A DNA stretch of 59,084 nt from Gonapodya sp. JEL0774 (lineage: Eukaryota > Monoblepharomycota > Monoblepharidomycetes > Monoblepharidales > Gonapodyaceae), in contig JADIIX010000139.1 of the NCBI GenBank assembly GCA_027604505.1, positions 1 to 59,084 on the forward strand, read 5' to 3'. How positions within the stretch are numbered: the first letter of the stretch is position 1; each line of letters opens with the position of its first letter. The translations under genes were made by a program, and so were the position numbers. Positions 11,031-23,862 of this stretch are shown piece by piece. A model generated the notes under the pieces. The model was not told the DNA's origin, did not search any database, and saw only the letters and a program-made list of their open reading frames with translations.

Positions 11031-14000
11031 TTATGCTTGAAAACCTGGATGGACAAAGCTTACGTTGATTATAGTCAATTTGACACGAACGACGTGTACC
11101 CTTACCCGTGCAATATCTCGCTGAGCTCTAAAAATGTCCACGACGGTCCCCATTCGATTTAAGTCCGCTTCGATATCTTTTTCAAAGAGCTGTTCAAGAA
11201 ATGGCATCAGGGTTGTGCCTCTTTCCAATGGTATGGGTGGCGGTCTCCGGATAAGAGTTAATGTGGTGGTTGTAGCGTTGAGTCCCTTTTCTCTCCGTGG
11301 TACGGTACCATCATTAAATTTCGATTCAGTGTTCTGCGAAAAATCAGCCGGAACTGGTATTCGGCGAGACGACTCCTCAAACATTTTGTGATCGTCCGTT
11401 TGGAAGAGAAAAATGGGGACCGACCCCAAGGTGGTGGGCTCGAAATACATGCGTGACCAGCGATGCAATAGGACACGGCGGACATCCAACCGTTCGCTGA
11501 GGTTGACTTCAAGGATCCCTGTGGATGACAATGTCAATGTGAGGGAAAACATTAAAAAGCCAAAGATGCACTGACCTCTCAATAAATCAGCAAGATCCTC
11601 ATCAATATCTGTTGGAACCTCGAATTTTCCCAAAGATATCTTCTCGTGAAGACCCATTAGGTTACCTTCTTCGGGAAACTCGAAGGGATACTTTCCTGAA
11701 ATCATGTTGTAGAGGGTCACGCCGCAAGCCCAGATATCAGCCATTTCGCCAGGAGACCTCGCCACTCCTGAGGTTATTTCTGGAGACAAGAACTGATGCG
11801 TCCCAGCGAATGTTGTGATCCACATTCCCTCAGGATCAAACATGTCAAACTGCTCGGTGATCCCAAAATCAGTAATCTTCAGAGTCCCGTCAGCAGATAC
11901 AAGGAGGTTACCAGGTTTTATATCGCGATCTAGCACAAAAAAACACATGCTTGATAAAAGCAAGCCTTTAATGTTTCGGCAAACACCATTCTCACGTATA
12001 ACACTCCGGGTGTGTAGATAAGCTACTCCCTCCATCAACTGAATGAAAAAATTGTGAGCCTCAGGTATCGGAAGTTTGTTGCCACCAACATGGTCAAGCA
12101 TGGACTGCAACGAGCAAGGGCAGTACTCGAAGACGAGGTACCATTTCTGGATTTCACCTTGCTTTTCAACAATGTCGCCTGTGCCCAGACGCCACTGAAT
12201 TGGTTCATTTTCGATATCTTCATACCAGTTGAATAGCCCTGTTACGCCTTCATCGTTTTCCATTTTGCAGAAAACGTCGATCAAACGGATAACATTTTTA
12301 TGGCGCAAGTCTCGCATGAGCTTAATTTCCCTGTTGAAGGCAAAACGATAATGAGCAACCTTACATAGTTCTTATCATGTCAATGGAAGGCTGACCTGAT
12401 AGTGTTCTCAACGCCATTTGCTACTTTCCGAAGCCTTTTTTTGTTGATTATCTTCACAGCGACACGCTGCAAAGTCTCGGTACAGATGCCTTCCTTGACT
12501 TTGCCGAAGCTACCTTTGCCAATCTTGTCTCCGAGAATATATGGTCCAATCATCTTCACGACCGTCTCTTCATTCCGCCATATGATGTCATTCGAGTCCA
12601 TCTTTTGTATGAACTGAGACGATGCAACTCGCTGATTCTGGAGCAGGTACTCGTAGTAGTCTGGGTTCGTTCGATATGCTTCCGAGTCCAAATCGGCTGC
12701 GGTTGCCGACCCAGTCGATGCGTCTGGTGCGATTGAGACTTTTCGGGATAAACTTCCAGGAGCACGCGACGCACGCCTGCCAAGTGTGGAAGGAAGTGGA
12801 ATAGAGCTAGAATTCTCACGACTGTGAATGGGAGTTTGCTGTGCGCTTTGAAGTGACATTCTTCGGAGGAGCGTCGAGGGGCGAGTTTGTGCAGGCCGGG
12901 CTGCGAGGTCAGTGGTGGAGGCTTCTCTCCCAATCTCTGAGTCCACGCGGTGATTCTTGTCGAGGCTCGCGGTGCTCGTTGTCCCGTTCATTAGGCTTGA
13001 GTTGAGAGCCCGAAACATGTTTTCCGCAGTCAGCATGTGGGCATCAGCGGTGATCGCTTCCACACCGTTCCCAGTGGTGAAAGACCCCTCAGGATTGTCA
13101 GGTACTTCTTCAAACGTAATGAGAGGCCCAGGTAATGGGCGCGAGGTCGCTGCTTCTAGAACCCCCGGGTCATCCACACCCACCACATTCCTACTGCCGC
13201 CCCCCTCCTGCATGCCTTCGTGGACAACGAACGGCGCGTGTTGCGTTTTCCCTGACCCCGAAGCAAGCACGCTTCCGGCCATGGGCAACCGCCCACTCTG
13301 CACCAAAATCTCTCTGACACTCCCGTACGACTGGCCTTTCCCTAGTGCTACCTTCTTCCCGCCTTGCATCAAGATCGTCGGCCGTTCCATCCCACCGGAT
13401 GGGATTCCTGGGACAAACGACATGCCAGGTGAGAGCACCGAAGCAGACTTCGCCAGGCCTGGAGGAATACCCGAGCCCACCACACGGCGAACTTGTGCGG
13501 CAGAGTTCAAGTCAAGACTGAATCGTTTCCCCGCTCGAGCGGCCGCTGTCATGCGGGTTCCTTCGCCTAGGGCTGAGTTCACATCATCTCCAATCGAGGG
13601 CGAGCTAGTATCCGCTTTTCCATGCTGAGAAAACGGTCTTGGGAGGGCGAAAGTGATAGAGGCAGGCATGCTCCGTCGCTTCGAGGCGATGTTCCCGACA
13701 CGGGTGAAGAGCGATGCGGATGAGGGACCAGTATCGAGGATTCCGTGCGACTGACTCTCGTTGGCACTGCGGTAGCCATGGCCGTCAACGATTGCTCCAC
13801 TAGCACCACCGCAGCCACTATGACCAGCACTGGCAGCAGGTAACGGCTCTGATTCTGGCACCGCGTCCATGACCAGACCTGAACCTCCCATCCGTGAAGT
13901 GGTTCCCCCCGGGAAAATCCCAGCCAAGCTCGCTCTTGCCGACGAGGGCCCAATCCTGCCACTTCCCACACTGCCCCGTACTCCGAGGGCCGTTCCACTG

Positions 14001-16345
14001 GCACCACCACCACCAACACCACCACCACCCAACGCGCCAATCCCCGCACTCCACGATGCACTCCCCGCACACCCGCTCGCCGCCGTTAGTGCGCCATTAC
14101 TCGCCGTACCGGACCCGAACCCGAGCGCAGGGAGGGACGTTGCGGCACCCACGGCGGTCCCCAGGCCGACACCTGCCGACGAGCGGCGAGTGGCAACAGC
14201 CATTACCGCGGCTGCAGCAGTGGCGTTCGGCAAGACCCCGACGGCGATTCCGTCGGCGGACTTGGCTGCTGATGATTCCAACGACGTTTCAGACCCGGTA
14301 ACACCTGTGCCTCTGCTTGTCCCCATCCCCGCACCAGCGCGAAGAGCCATGTTGCGTATCAAGCCTGGTTCGGCGCCGACGATGCAGAGGCCCGGAGGGT
14401 GTTTAGGTCGGCGTTTTGGGGGGTCAGTGGGGGCGGGTTGTGGAGGAGTGGTTGGCGGGTCTGCGGGTGGGAACAATGGACGTACGGTGGGCGGACAGGG
14501 CGAGGAGCTGGCGGCGGTGGAAGGGGATGGAGTGCGGAGGGACGGGGCGGTTGTGGACAGAGACGGGGATGGGTTGGTGAGAGGAACAGAGAGTTGGGTC
14601 GAAGGGGTGGCAGAGGCAGGGACGAGAGAGGAGGGAGAGGTGGTAGTTGTGACAGATGGATGGTGTGGGGGTGAGGAGGATGTAGTGGCTGTTGTGGTGG
14701 TTGCCTCTTGCAGCGTGGATTTTTCTCCACTCGAGCAGTTGACGGCGAGATCAAGGCCACCACTACCGCTCCGAAACATGTTCGCTGCCCCAGCTGACTG
14801 GGACCTGCTTCGCAGGTGCTGCTGTTGCGGGAGCGGTGGCGGAGTGAGAGAGCGATGGGGTGTAAGAAGGGCGGGCGGTGTGGTAGAGGAGTGGAGGGTG
14901 ATGGGGGTCTTGGTTTGAGTCTGACCTTGGGACTGAGACGGCGGATGGGGCGGGAATGCAGGTGTGGGGAGCAGCGTGGGGACTGCAGGGGGTGTGAAGT
15001 GCCGGTGAGCGATTGTTTGCCGTTGTTGAGGCAGAAGTGAGACCTGTGAGGGGGAAGGAGAGGCCGAAGCAGGTAGTGAAGCGTGAGGTGGGTTCTGTAA
15101 GCGCGGGTTGGGAGCAGAGTAGTGGAGGTAGCGGAGAAAGGCGTCGTTGGGGGTGAGAGAGGAAGAGTTGTTGTTCGTTGGGGAGAGTGTGGAGGAAGGG
15201 AAGACTGGATTGGCGGGGCCCTGAGGTGCACCGGCAATTGCATTGGCACTGACAGGATTTCCACTCCGAGCTGCGGGGACGCGACCTGCAACACCACCAC
15301 CGGTGCCGCCTCCAACACCGAGACCCAAACTACCGCCACTAGCACCAGCACCAGCAGCACCAGAGCCACTGCCGGGACGACCATGACTCACGGAGGCCTC
15401 GCTATTGACATGCGCGGCCGACACGCGAGCTGAGGAGCGGGCAGAAGACTCGAGAGGACCAGAGATAGTGTCGCCCTCGAGGATCTCCGGGAGGGGTTGG
15501 TGACCCTGAGAGAAGAATTGGGAGGAGGACCGGTGGGAGAGTGATGGGGTGGCGGCGGACGCGGAGAAGGATGCTGAAGCAGAGGGAGATGGAGGAGCGG
15601 AGGGATGTTGCTGGCTGAGACCGAGCCCGACAGAGGAGATTGGGACACCACGAAGTTGGGGAGACGAGTTTCCTGGGGAAAGCTGGCGAGGGGCGTATCT
15701 GTATGAGTGGACCGAAGCGTAGTGTTTGGCCGCGGCAAGATGGGGTGAGAGCTGGGAGGGGAGGGATGTGTGGAGAGTGTTGGGTGAGGAGTGCGGACTG
15801 TGGTGCGGTGCAGAGGCCGAGGCCGCAGCGAGAGTTGGGGATGCGAGAGCCACAGGCTGAGAGGCGAAGAGGGGCGTGAAGGGAGTCAAGGGATGCTGCT
15901 GCTGGTGGGAGACATGAGTGGCCCCGGCATGGTGCGGCGGAGGCAGCAGAGGGGCCGAGAGTGGTTGGTGAGGGAGGGTGCGCGGGTGTGGCGGAGTTGT
16001 GGGTGCCGATGCTGCGGCCGACGCGGGGGTATGCGAGTGGTTGTGGGCGGGTGCGGGAGTTTGGTGTGCGTGCACCCGCTGTAGCCCAGACACAGACGGC
16101 GTGGCGGAAGACGGCACAGCAGCTGCGAGTCTGGCAGAGTCCGACTGGGCCCGCGCCATCGGCCGCCGCGGTGATCTCCCTGTGATACCAGAGAGCGGGG
16201 GCACCCACAGCACCGGGGTCTCCAGGCCCATTCTGCTCTCTCCAGCCGCTCCCGACGCATCCCCTGCGGCTGCCGCCACTGATGCGCTTGCGCCGGTTGA
16301 CGCTGATGCCGCTCCCGACATTGGCCGCGCGCCCGCGTCGCTCAT
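11031..16345 (-). CDS. STK11: LKB1/STK11-like serine/threonine kinase with a ~1250-residue N-terminal extension
   Basis: A probable upstream activator of AMPK/SNF1-type kinases. The kinase domain starts near residue 1275 with YILGDKIGKGSFGKVKEG and VAVKIINKK. It continues RLRKVANGVENTIR then REIKLMRDLRHKNVIRLIDV, the characteristic LKB1 stretch. Splicing of the intron at 11995-11930 restores HRDIKPGNLL. ITDFG, a SPE motif and DIWACGVTLYNMISGKYPFE follow. Introns are inferred at 12395-12331, 11995-11930 and 11575-11519. About 35 residues are inserted between RLIDVF and LVFEYC. The first exon (16345-12396) is one uninterrupted frame rich in Ser, Pro, Ala, Gly and Thr with no recognisable domain. 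Family members usually have short N-termini. The ATG at 16345 is the first in frame; a shorter start cannot be excluded. Confidence 0.85.
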
Positions 16346-16717
16346 TTGGAAACGAACCGGTGTTCGTTCCGATAGGTCGATAACTCTTTACTGACCCGGA
16401 CCAAAGCCGTCAGCATTTTTGCACACATAACTCATCTTCTAATTGTCATGCAATTCAATGACGATGGAGATGAAGTGGTCTCGCATTATGATTATCAAAA
16501 TAATGATTTAGTTCTAGTGTATGTAGTGTACAGCTGGTTTGCTACTCAGCCGACTCGTGTTCATTCTTCTTTCCCAATTCAATGGCTCGGCTGCTCTTAT
16601 CGGAGGCGACAGACAATTGATAGAATTGGTCGAGGGGGACGTTGGGTCGAGGATCGGAATGAATCTTGTGTTTTGATTCTTTCCAAGGCCCCACACCTTT
16701 CACGGTATCGACCGGCA

Positions 16718-18303
16718 ATGGGCCCCCTGCGCATCCTTCGCAGCGAGCAGCTTCCCCACTGTCTCGACCTCCCTGCGATTCTGGCTTCCCAGGCAAACGT
16801 CTTTGTCCAGATTTCTGCCAAAACCGTCACCATGCCTCACCGCACAATCTTTCCAACCGCACACTGGGGAACGTCCTTTGTCATGCCCGCTTACATCCCC
16901 GCCTCAGACTCTACTGCGATCGCCGCGTCCGATCACTCCGCGTCCCAATCGGCATTCCCGTCCCAATCGCCAGACTCCTCCGACTCTGGCAGCCTCGGCC
17001 TCAAATTCATCGGTATGCGACCGTCAAACCGCCAACTCGGCCTCGCCGCAATCCAAGGCTGTGTCGTCGTCGCAGATGAGGCTACGGCACGGATATCAGG
17101 GCTTGTCGATGCGGCCGCCTTGACCGCCTGGCGCACCGCGGCGTGAGTTGTCGTGGCTGGAACCGAGTGTGAATGCTGATGGTGGGTGACGGTCCGGCCA
17201 CCGTATCGCCACCTGACACCACAATGGATCCAAAGGGAGCACCTGATCACCTTTGATCGTGGTGACTCATCTGACACCGACACAGGACTTCTGTCTTCCT
17301 GTAAGCGCCTCCTCTCCCGCTCAACTCACCCACCCTTCCCATCCCTCCACCCGCGCAGCGGCTCCGCCCTCGCCACCCTCCTCCTCTCCCCGCCCACCTC
17401 CTGCAACCTCCTCATCTTCGGCTCGGGCGCACAAGCCCACGCCCACGCCTTCTACATGCTTCACGTCCGCCCGACACTCCGTCGCGTCACGGTCGTGAGC
17501 CCCAACCCTGTTACTGCACCGGCACTGCTGGAGGCGCTCCTCGTGAAGTACCCTGAACTCGAGACCGCACACTTGAGGGACCCGGATGAGGAGGTGCTGG
17601 AGAGGGCCGTGAGGGATGCGGATATTATATGTACGGTGGGTTGCGTGATGGTTAGGGGTAAACGTTGGAGAGGGTGGTGGAGGGGTTGACACTTGGCCTT
17701 CACTAGTGTCGGTCTGAGCGGAAACTCCCGTTCATCTTCGAAGATCTTGCTCATCCACCTCAATCCTCTTCGTTGCACCTCCCCTCCCACCGCGGCTACG
17801 TATCACCACGCCAACCGCCCTCCTCCCCGACTCTATAGTGCACCAGCGTCTCCAACCCACTCTTCCCCGGCCATTGGCCCAAACCCTCTGCCCACATCAA
17901 TGCCGTGGGCTCCTACCAGCTGCACACACGGGAACTCGATGCGCACTGTGTGTCGCGGTGCGCACTTGTCGTTGTGGATGCCGAGGAGGATTCCAGGGTG
18001 GAGGCCGGGGATCTCGTGGGGGCGGACTGGGAGGGACATGTGGTGGAGGTGGGGTCCCTGTACACGGTGGAGCGAGATGGAGATGGTGGCGATCATGTGG
18101 GTGCAGACGGATTCACTACTACGTTTGGGGTAAGCAAGGTGGACGATGCGCGTGGGTGGCAGATGCGCAAGCGGAACGAGGCTGTAGGAAAAGATGTGAC
18201 CTTGTTCAAGAGCGTGGGTGTTGCGGCACAAGACATTGCCATTGCGGCGGCGGTGCTCAACGTTGCCAGAGTAAAGAACATAGGGACGGTGGTGGACTTT
18301 TGA
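16718..18303 (+). CDS. Ornithine cyclodeaminase / mu-crystallin family protein
   Basis: A NAD(P)-binding enzyme of the ornithine cyclodeaminase/mu-crystallin (ketimine reductase) family; the substrate is not predictable. Three exons are inferred, 16718-17142, 17359-17635 and 17839-18303, giving 388 residues in a consistent frame. Conserved features are LGLKFIGMRPSNR and GCVVVADEATARISGLVDA before the first intron, and TAWRTAA joined to GSALATLLLSPP. The Rossmann turn NLLIFGSGAQAHAHAF, then DADIICT followed by PLFPGHWPKPSAHINAVGSY, and LFKSVGVAAQDIAIAAAVL near the end match the family. It is divergent from the LKB1-like gene (372 bp between starts) and convergent with the ELP5-like gene (about 120 bp). 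Confidence 0.88.
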
Positions 18304-18424
18304 AACGCGTGCCATACATAGTATTTATCAAGTGTTGCGTGATTGTCGTTTGATTTCATTGTTGACTTTCCAAGATGCGACAGTTGCCCACCACCTGACA
18401 GTCATCACTCCAGATGCAATATGG

Positions 18425-19606
18425 CTATGCCTCAATATCATCTTCCTCATCCTCCTCCAAAAAATCCTCATCATCATCGTCGTCGTGTTGGACGACAGCG
18501 GTGATACTCTCCTGATCTGAGGTTCATGTCAAGTTGACAAACATTCAGCGCCGTCTCCTTCACTTCATGGTCCACGAATGACGAAAACACTCACTCTCGT
18601 GAGATTTCAGAAACGGAAGCTTCACTTTAGCTCGCGCGGTGCGCTGGTGTTCCGTGAGGGTGAGGTCGAACGTGAGGTTGCTTGTGGGATCTCGGTCCTA
18701 TGGATTACAATGTGACGGCACGTGTCTGGTCCACTTCGCAAACGCTGACGGAGAACCGGCTCGTTCTTCACCTTGGAACCTCGGGTTTGTGTCGATTTTG
18801 GTGCTTCGACCGAGGGGTTTTGTATCCGCCGGATAGTCCGGGAAGAGTGGTCAAGATAGCACAATACGACCTGCACGAAGCAGTGAAACACCCCGACATG
18901 AGAAATCGCGCATTTCACCATGTCACGCAAAGGGTTCTCTGCAATATCATGTGCACCTCACCTCCCTCGTCAAGCCACCAGTTTTCTTTTTCACCTCAAT
19001 CTCGCAGGAGACTGGACTTCCCTCGAACCCGCCCGTCACTTCCGTAGCATCGGCTCCTCCGCCAGCACGAGTCCGCCCGACCCATATGAAAGCATCGCCC
19101 GTGTGATAGAGGGACTCCTTGGTGGAGAGGCCGCCGGTCGGCTTTAGTGGTGGAATGTCCATATGATGTCGCACAATGACTCGGCCGTGTGCTGAATGTT
19201 TTCGATAGATACATGAAAAATGAGGTGGTGATCCTTGGTGCGAGTGAGCGGATCATTCTACTGACCACCAAGTGATCGTTTGAGCTCCTTCAGCATTTGC
19301 AGGGAGTGCGAGAGAAGAGTGGAGCGGAGTATAACATTGAAAGAATCGATGACCACTGTGTTGTAGACATCTTCTCAAAGGAACTTTAATCAGTATAGGA
19401 AATGTCTAGGAACTTTCAGCAACGAAAATGCTTTCCCCCCGCTGTTCTCGCCCACCTGGTTTCACCAATGCCCGAATCCTGTCGAATGCCACTTCCCAGG
19501 TCCTCGAAGAGCGAGAACCTCCAGCATCGCCGTTCCAAGGCCACCGAAAGTCAAGAGTGTCAAGGCTAGGTTCCGATGAGACTTGATGGCCATCAGATGC
19601 GATCAA
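18425..19606 (-). CDS. Probable Elongator subunit ELP5/IKI1-like, 5' end uncertain, in-frame TAG
   Basis: The C-terminal exons read DPTSNLTFDLTLTEHQRTAR, then KVKLPFLKSHE, then after an intron ESITAVVQHDDDDDEDFLEE and an acidic end. A TSNLTFDL..TEHQ segment before an acidic C-terminus is typical of fungal Elp5, which belongs to the Elp4-5-6 ring needed for tRNA wobble-uridine modification. Upstream exons include NTVVIDSFNVILRSTLLSH and LQMLKELKRSLGGQ, then TAG, then NDPLTRTKDHHLIFHVSIEN in the same frame. No convincing splice removes this stop (19258-19260). The N-terminus (perhaps including SIFVAES near 19415) is not resolved. It could be a gene with a sequencing error, an unrecognised intron or a decaying copy. 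Confidence 0.5.
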
Positions 19607-19749
19607 CCGCTTTACACCGCACGCACTTTGATTCGTTCGGGAGACTGGATGGTAGATATGATTGCGCAGATTGCTCGAGAGAGCAAAGTATCACATGGCC
19701 TCTGAATCAAAAAAAGAACCCCAGAACTGAGTTGCGTCCAGAACCATCC

Positions 19750-20103
19750 TGTGAACAAATCTCACAGTTGCAGTGACGCGAGCAGTCCGGCAGAGACAAG
19801 GAATCCGCCACTATAGCCCACGGAGTCCAGAGCAAACGTGATACCATGGTTCTCGCGGCTGTAGAGCAGGTTCCATAATGCCGTGGACTTCATTACTCTC
19901 GCGGCCAAACCCGAAGACTGCGTAAACTACTTACTTCCACCACCAGATTCACAGCTCCACTATGTATATATAATTCCATCTAAACTTTCCTGTTTACATA
20001 TGGTAATCCTATTTGCAACTGTGCATATATCACAACGGACTGGCTATTCACATGGCGAGGGCCTAAAAGGAAATATTGCAACTTCGCTTCAGCTGCCAAA
20101 TCC
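19750..20103. other. Intergenic spacer
   Basis: About 350 bp lie between the uncertain 5' end of the ELP5-like gene and the 3' end of the Pumilio gene. The sequence is AT-rich on the right with a TATATA-like run near 19965. I see no coding frame, RNA gene or repeat here. Confidence 0.4.
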
Positions 20104-23100
20104 TATCTGCCCAACCCTTGATCACTCACGAGTTGTTGAATATTTGAGTTGGCATGAACGGAGGGGTTGATGATGCCATGTAGGATGATAAGCTTTTCGA
20201 CCTCTGCAGATGGCGAAATACAAATGAGCAGGGACAACAGAATCCAGATGCGCAACACTTACTGGAGATGAGGTGCTTCCCGTACGTATATTTTTTCAAG
20301 GACTGTAGGTGTGGTCGAATTCGCGCAACAAGCAAGTCCCGTTGGTCCCCATCTACAACATCCAACATTTTTTGAACAACGTAGTTGGCGTATTGATCCT
20401 TCATCATGGCAATGAGTGGCGAAGTTCTGTTGTCAACATCGATGACGTGTCAAATGCCTTGTGATGTATTAGTAGGCGATATCGACTCACCCATCGGATC
20501 GTGTTTGGACGACTTCGTCGATGAGTGCCTGTCGATCTCGTTTGCTTCCATACGCGACACACTTTTCCACAACGTTGCTAGCAAACTTGTGCTTGCTTAA
20601 CGCTAGAACTTGTCCCCGAACTTTACTAACGATCGTGGACTTATCCGTTGGCTTGCCGTGCTCCAGAACGTGTTGGATCACGTAATTTCCGTACTGGTCC
20701 TGGATAAGGTTGACGGTGTAGCGATGAAGCTCATCTAGCAACGGTTTCTATAGACGAGGAAGAATCCAGTTAATCGAATGCAACGATAAGCTCAGATTTT
20801 GTCAAACTGACGGCTTGCTCCTCACTGCAATGCTCAAATATGCGTTGAATGACTCGGCATCCATAAGGATGAGTCGCCAAACCGTATACCTGGTTACGAA
20901 ACGACTCAATAATGAAGGTGATGCTAGGCGGTGGAACCCTCTCAATTGCTTTCTGGATGACATGATTGCCATTCTGATCCTTGACGCATTTTAAGACGTT
21001 GCCATCAAGCTCCATTACCAACGTGGCTTGTTCCTCTGGTCCGAGATATTCCAAACCCTTTTGAACAACACGGCAGCCGTACATCTGCAGTGACAGAGCC
21101 AAGACATGTCCTTTCATCTGTTGTGCGAGGGCATTCTTTTGTATTGTATTTCCTGGATGCAATGGTGAGTGAACGGCTTGTTTGATTGTTATAAGACAAT
21201 GCCCGACTCGTGCTTTGCCCACCATGTTCGAAAAATTTCTGGATTACGTAGTTCCCAAAGACATCTGTCATCAGCTGCAAGGAGTGCGGATACAGTTCCT
21301 CAAACACCTCCTGCTTTTCCTCCCCAGGCGCCAGTTCTAGTTTCTGTTGGATAAACCGGGAACCGTGTTGATCGCCGCTGAATTCTACGATATGGCCGAT
21401 GATATCCTGAAATGTAAAATATCAAAACATAGCTCTACTTGCTCTGTGCAAAACATTCGGAGTACGTACACGCAGCTCGTACTTTTTACCTTTGTTTCCA
21501 CGGAACTCTTCCAATAGGGCACTTCGCCCACCGTGTCCATTCTCATCCTGCCGGTCGCGCCGGCCCCCATTCGATACCGGTGCTCCATATCCGTTTAGTG
21601 CCTGTGCTTGGTAGTCAGAAGATCTGTTGCGAGGGAACTGTCTATCCCGATCTTGGTCTTCGAAATCAATCAAACTCCGCCGATGCGGGTCACGGGGACT
21701 CATCCCGTTGTGCCCTTGATGACCCGCATAAGCTTGAGGGGTCCGGCCACGACGCTCTCCGGAGGACATCTGCTCGCGAGGCCTAACTGAGGTGAAGCCA
21801 GTTGGGCTGTAGCCACCATAAATCCCACCGTATCCGTTGCCCTGGGGTGGGCCCATGGGCGGTGAGGGGTAGCCGAAGTTATGCGGAACCGACATTCTTC
21901 GTGTCATATCCGGCTCGGGTGAAAGAAATTGAGGGGAGTATGCAGGCATTCGGCCGCCATCCCCTCCCTGCGGAAATAATCCGACCTGTGACAGACCAAG
22001 AGTACCTGGTCCCATTCTTTCGTACGGCTGCGGCACATGGTGGTCATGGTATCCCGGAGAACGAGAGCCATCTCGAAGGCGCCACTGGCCGTACATAGCA
22101 GGAGACGGCCTTGGCGAGTACTGCTGATTTTGAGAGCGTACTATGGATTTTTGAAGTTATTCTCGTGCCTCAAGACATACCCACAAGATCACTCACTATT
22201 GTGATTGGGGTCGGGATATCCCGGAGAATAAGGGCTGCCCAACCCGGGACGAATCGGACTCCGCATTTCATACACCTCCTTATTAGGTGAGAAGACGTGT
22301 GGGTGTCCGTAAAACACTGAACCACTTCCACAAACACACGTACCCCTTGCAACGAAAGGTTTCGCATCCCAATCATGACCTCCGGGGCCAGCGACTGATC
22401 AACGTACTCTGGTGGGGTCTGGTTTGAGCGCATTGGAGTGTAAGGACCCATATTTGGGGGGGTTGAGGAAGAACGAGGCTGCCCTCCAGATATCAAGCCC
22501 ATGTCATCTTTGCTGTCGAGGGCTTGAGCAACCACCGCAGCAACTCTGCTCCGCTCATCCTCCTCATTGTCCATTTCTCGAAGTTGCTCACGAATTTGTT
22601 CTTTCATCATTTCTCGAACTTCAACCATGCCATCACCGTCAAGCATTCCTGGTGTCAACTGACGTCGATGTGGTGGCGGGTGCAGATGGGAAAACGCCGG
22701 GGATGGAGTCCGAGGGAAGTCCTGAGGAACCGAAGAGATGTGCACCAACTTAGGCTCAGTAATATTCAAATGCGTCATTTGAATTACTCGCTGACCTCTT
22801 GAATCAAGTCTACCAGATTCTTTCTCTTCCCTGGAGATTGCGGATCGAAACGATCCCCAAGAAGTTCATGAGTCCAAGGTCCGGTGCGAGATTCCGGGGA
22901 AAAACGACCGTCGATTTCAAGCTCCTGAGACAAGGCAGTTCGAGATATGGAGAGCAACGTGGGAATCAAAATCTGTGTGGCGCTCACTCGAAGATGTGTT
23001 CGGGGATCCTCCGCGCTTCCTGGCTCCAGTCCCCGCGCCCGTTCCTGATTGCGTAGCTCCGCACCATGCGAAACGGATCTAGGAACTTTCCCATTACTCC

Positions 23101-23582
23101 AGACTTGCCACGACTGACCGGGGGCGTATAACGGAGGTGGCAACCGAGGATCCAATCTTGCGTGTTGATGGTAGTATGCCGCGTATTCGGGGTCGAAAGT
23201 TATGGGATCTCCGTGCTCTTCCTCAACCTAGAAGCAAAACGGTAACACAATTGGACAACATGGAAGGGCCTTAATTGTTTCTCACGTTCAGTCGGTTGAG
23301 AAGTGTAAGTTGAGTCGGAGGTGCACTGCTCGACCGGCTAATGTCTTTAGCTGGTATTAAAGTACTCGAATGATCACCCCATTCCGTTCGACCGTCCAGA
23401 ATCGCAGCAATCTAGTTGGTTGTGTTTGGTTCGTGGTGAAAAGATTGCGAAGGTACACAGTGGGCGAAGCCCAGACCCGAGGAATGGAAAAGGCGACGAT
23501 CAGAAGAGTGAGACCCCACCTGATTCGCTTGCTTGGCCTTCGGCTGCAAAACAGATGCGAAGGAATCGCTCCCGTCCGTCAT
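20104..23582 (-). CDS. Pumilio-family (PUF) RNA-binding protein
   Basis: A post-transcriptional regulator that binds mRNA 3' untranslated regions through PUM repeats. Near the N-terminus are [33 protein letters not shown] and [13 protein letters not shown], as in Pumilio/PUF3-type proteins, then [10 protein letters not shown] and a long Gly/Arg/Gln-rich region. The C-terminal half (about 21.4-20.1 kb) carries PUM repeats with recognition helices including [75 protein letters not shown] and [10 protein letters not shown]. The last splice gives [17 protein letters not shown] and a stop at 20104. I start at the ATG at 23582 ([10 protein letters not shown]): upstream in-frame sequence reaches a stop without another ATG. 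Repeats are split by short introns. Confidence 0.9.
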
Positions 23583-23862
23583 CGGGCCAAATTGGGGTGT
23601 GGTTTGAGAGGAGCTCAAAGAACCGCAAGGGGCATCCCTGCCCAGTCTGGCGAAGAAAAGAGAAGACGACACTACAAGAGGAACCCAAGTCTTCGAGTGT
23701 CCACCGAGTGAAGATTGATGCAGGAAAACAGGAAAGATGGATTTGTCGGATTCTCAATCTTTGCGGAGAGCCAGTCTGGAAGCTCCGCCACACAGAACGT
23801 GCGAAACAGTTTTATTGCAAAACAACTTTACTACTCCGTACATATCCGGTGTGAGCTCTCTG

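Noticed and set aside
13869-14918. Long plus-strand open frame (349 residues) opposite the LKB1 extension
   Set aside because: It is the antisense shadow of a GC-rich low-complexity exon and has only simple-sequence composition.
23670-23672. Apparent Pumilio start at 23672
   Set aside because: The codon is GTG; the first ATG in frame is at 23582.
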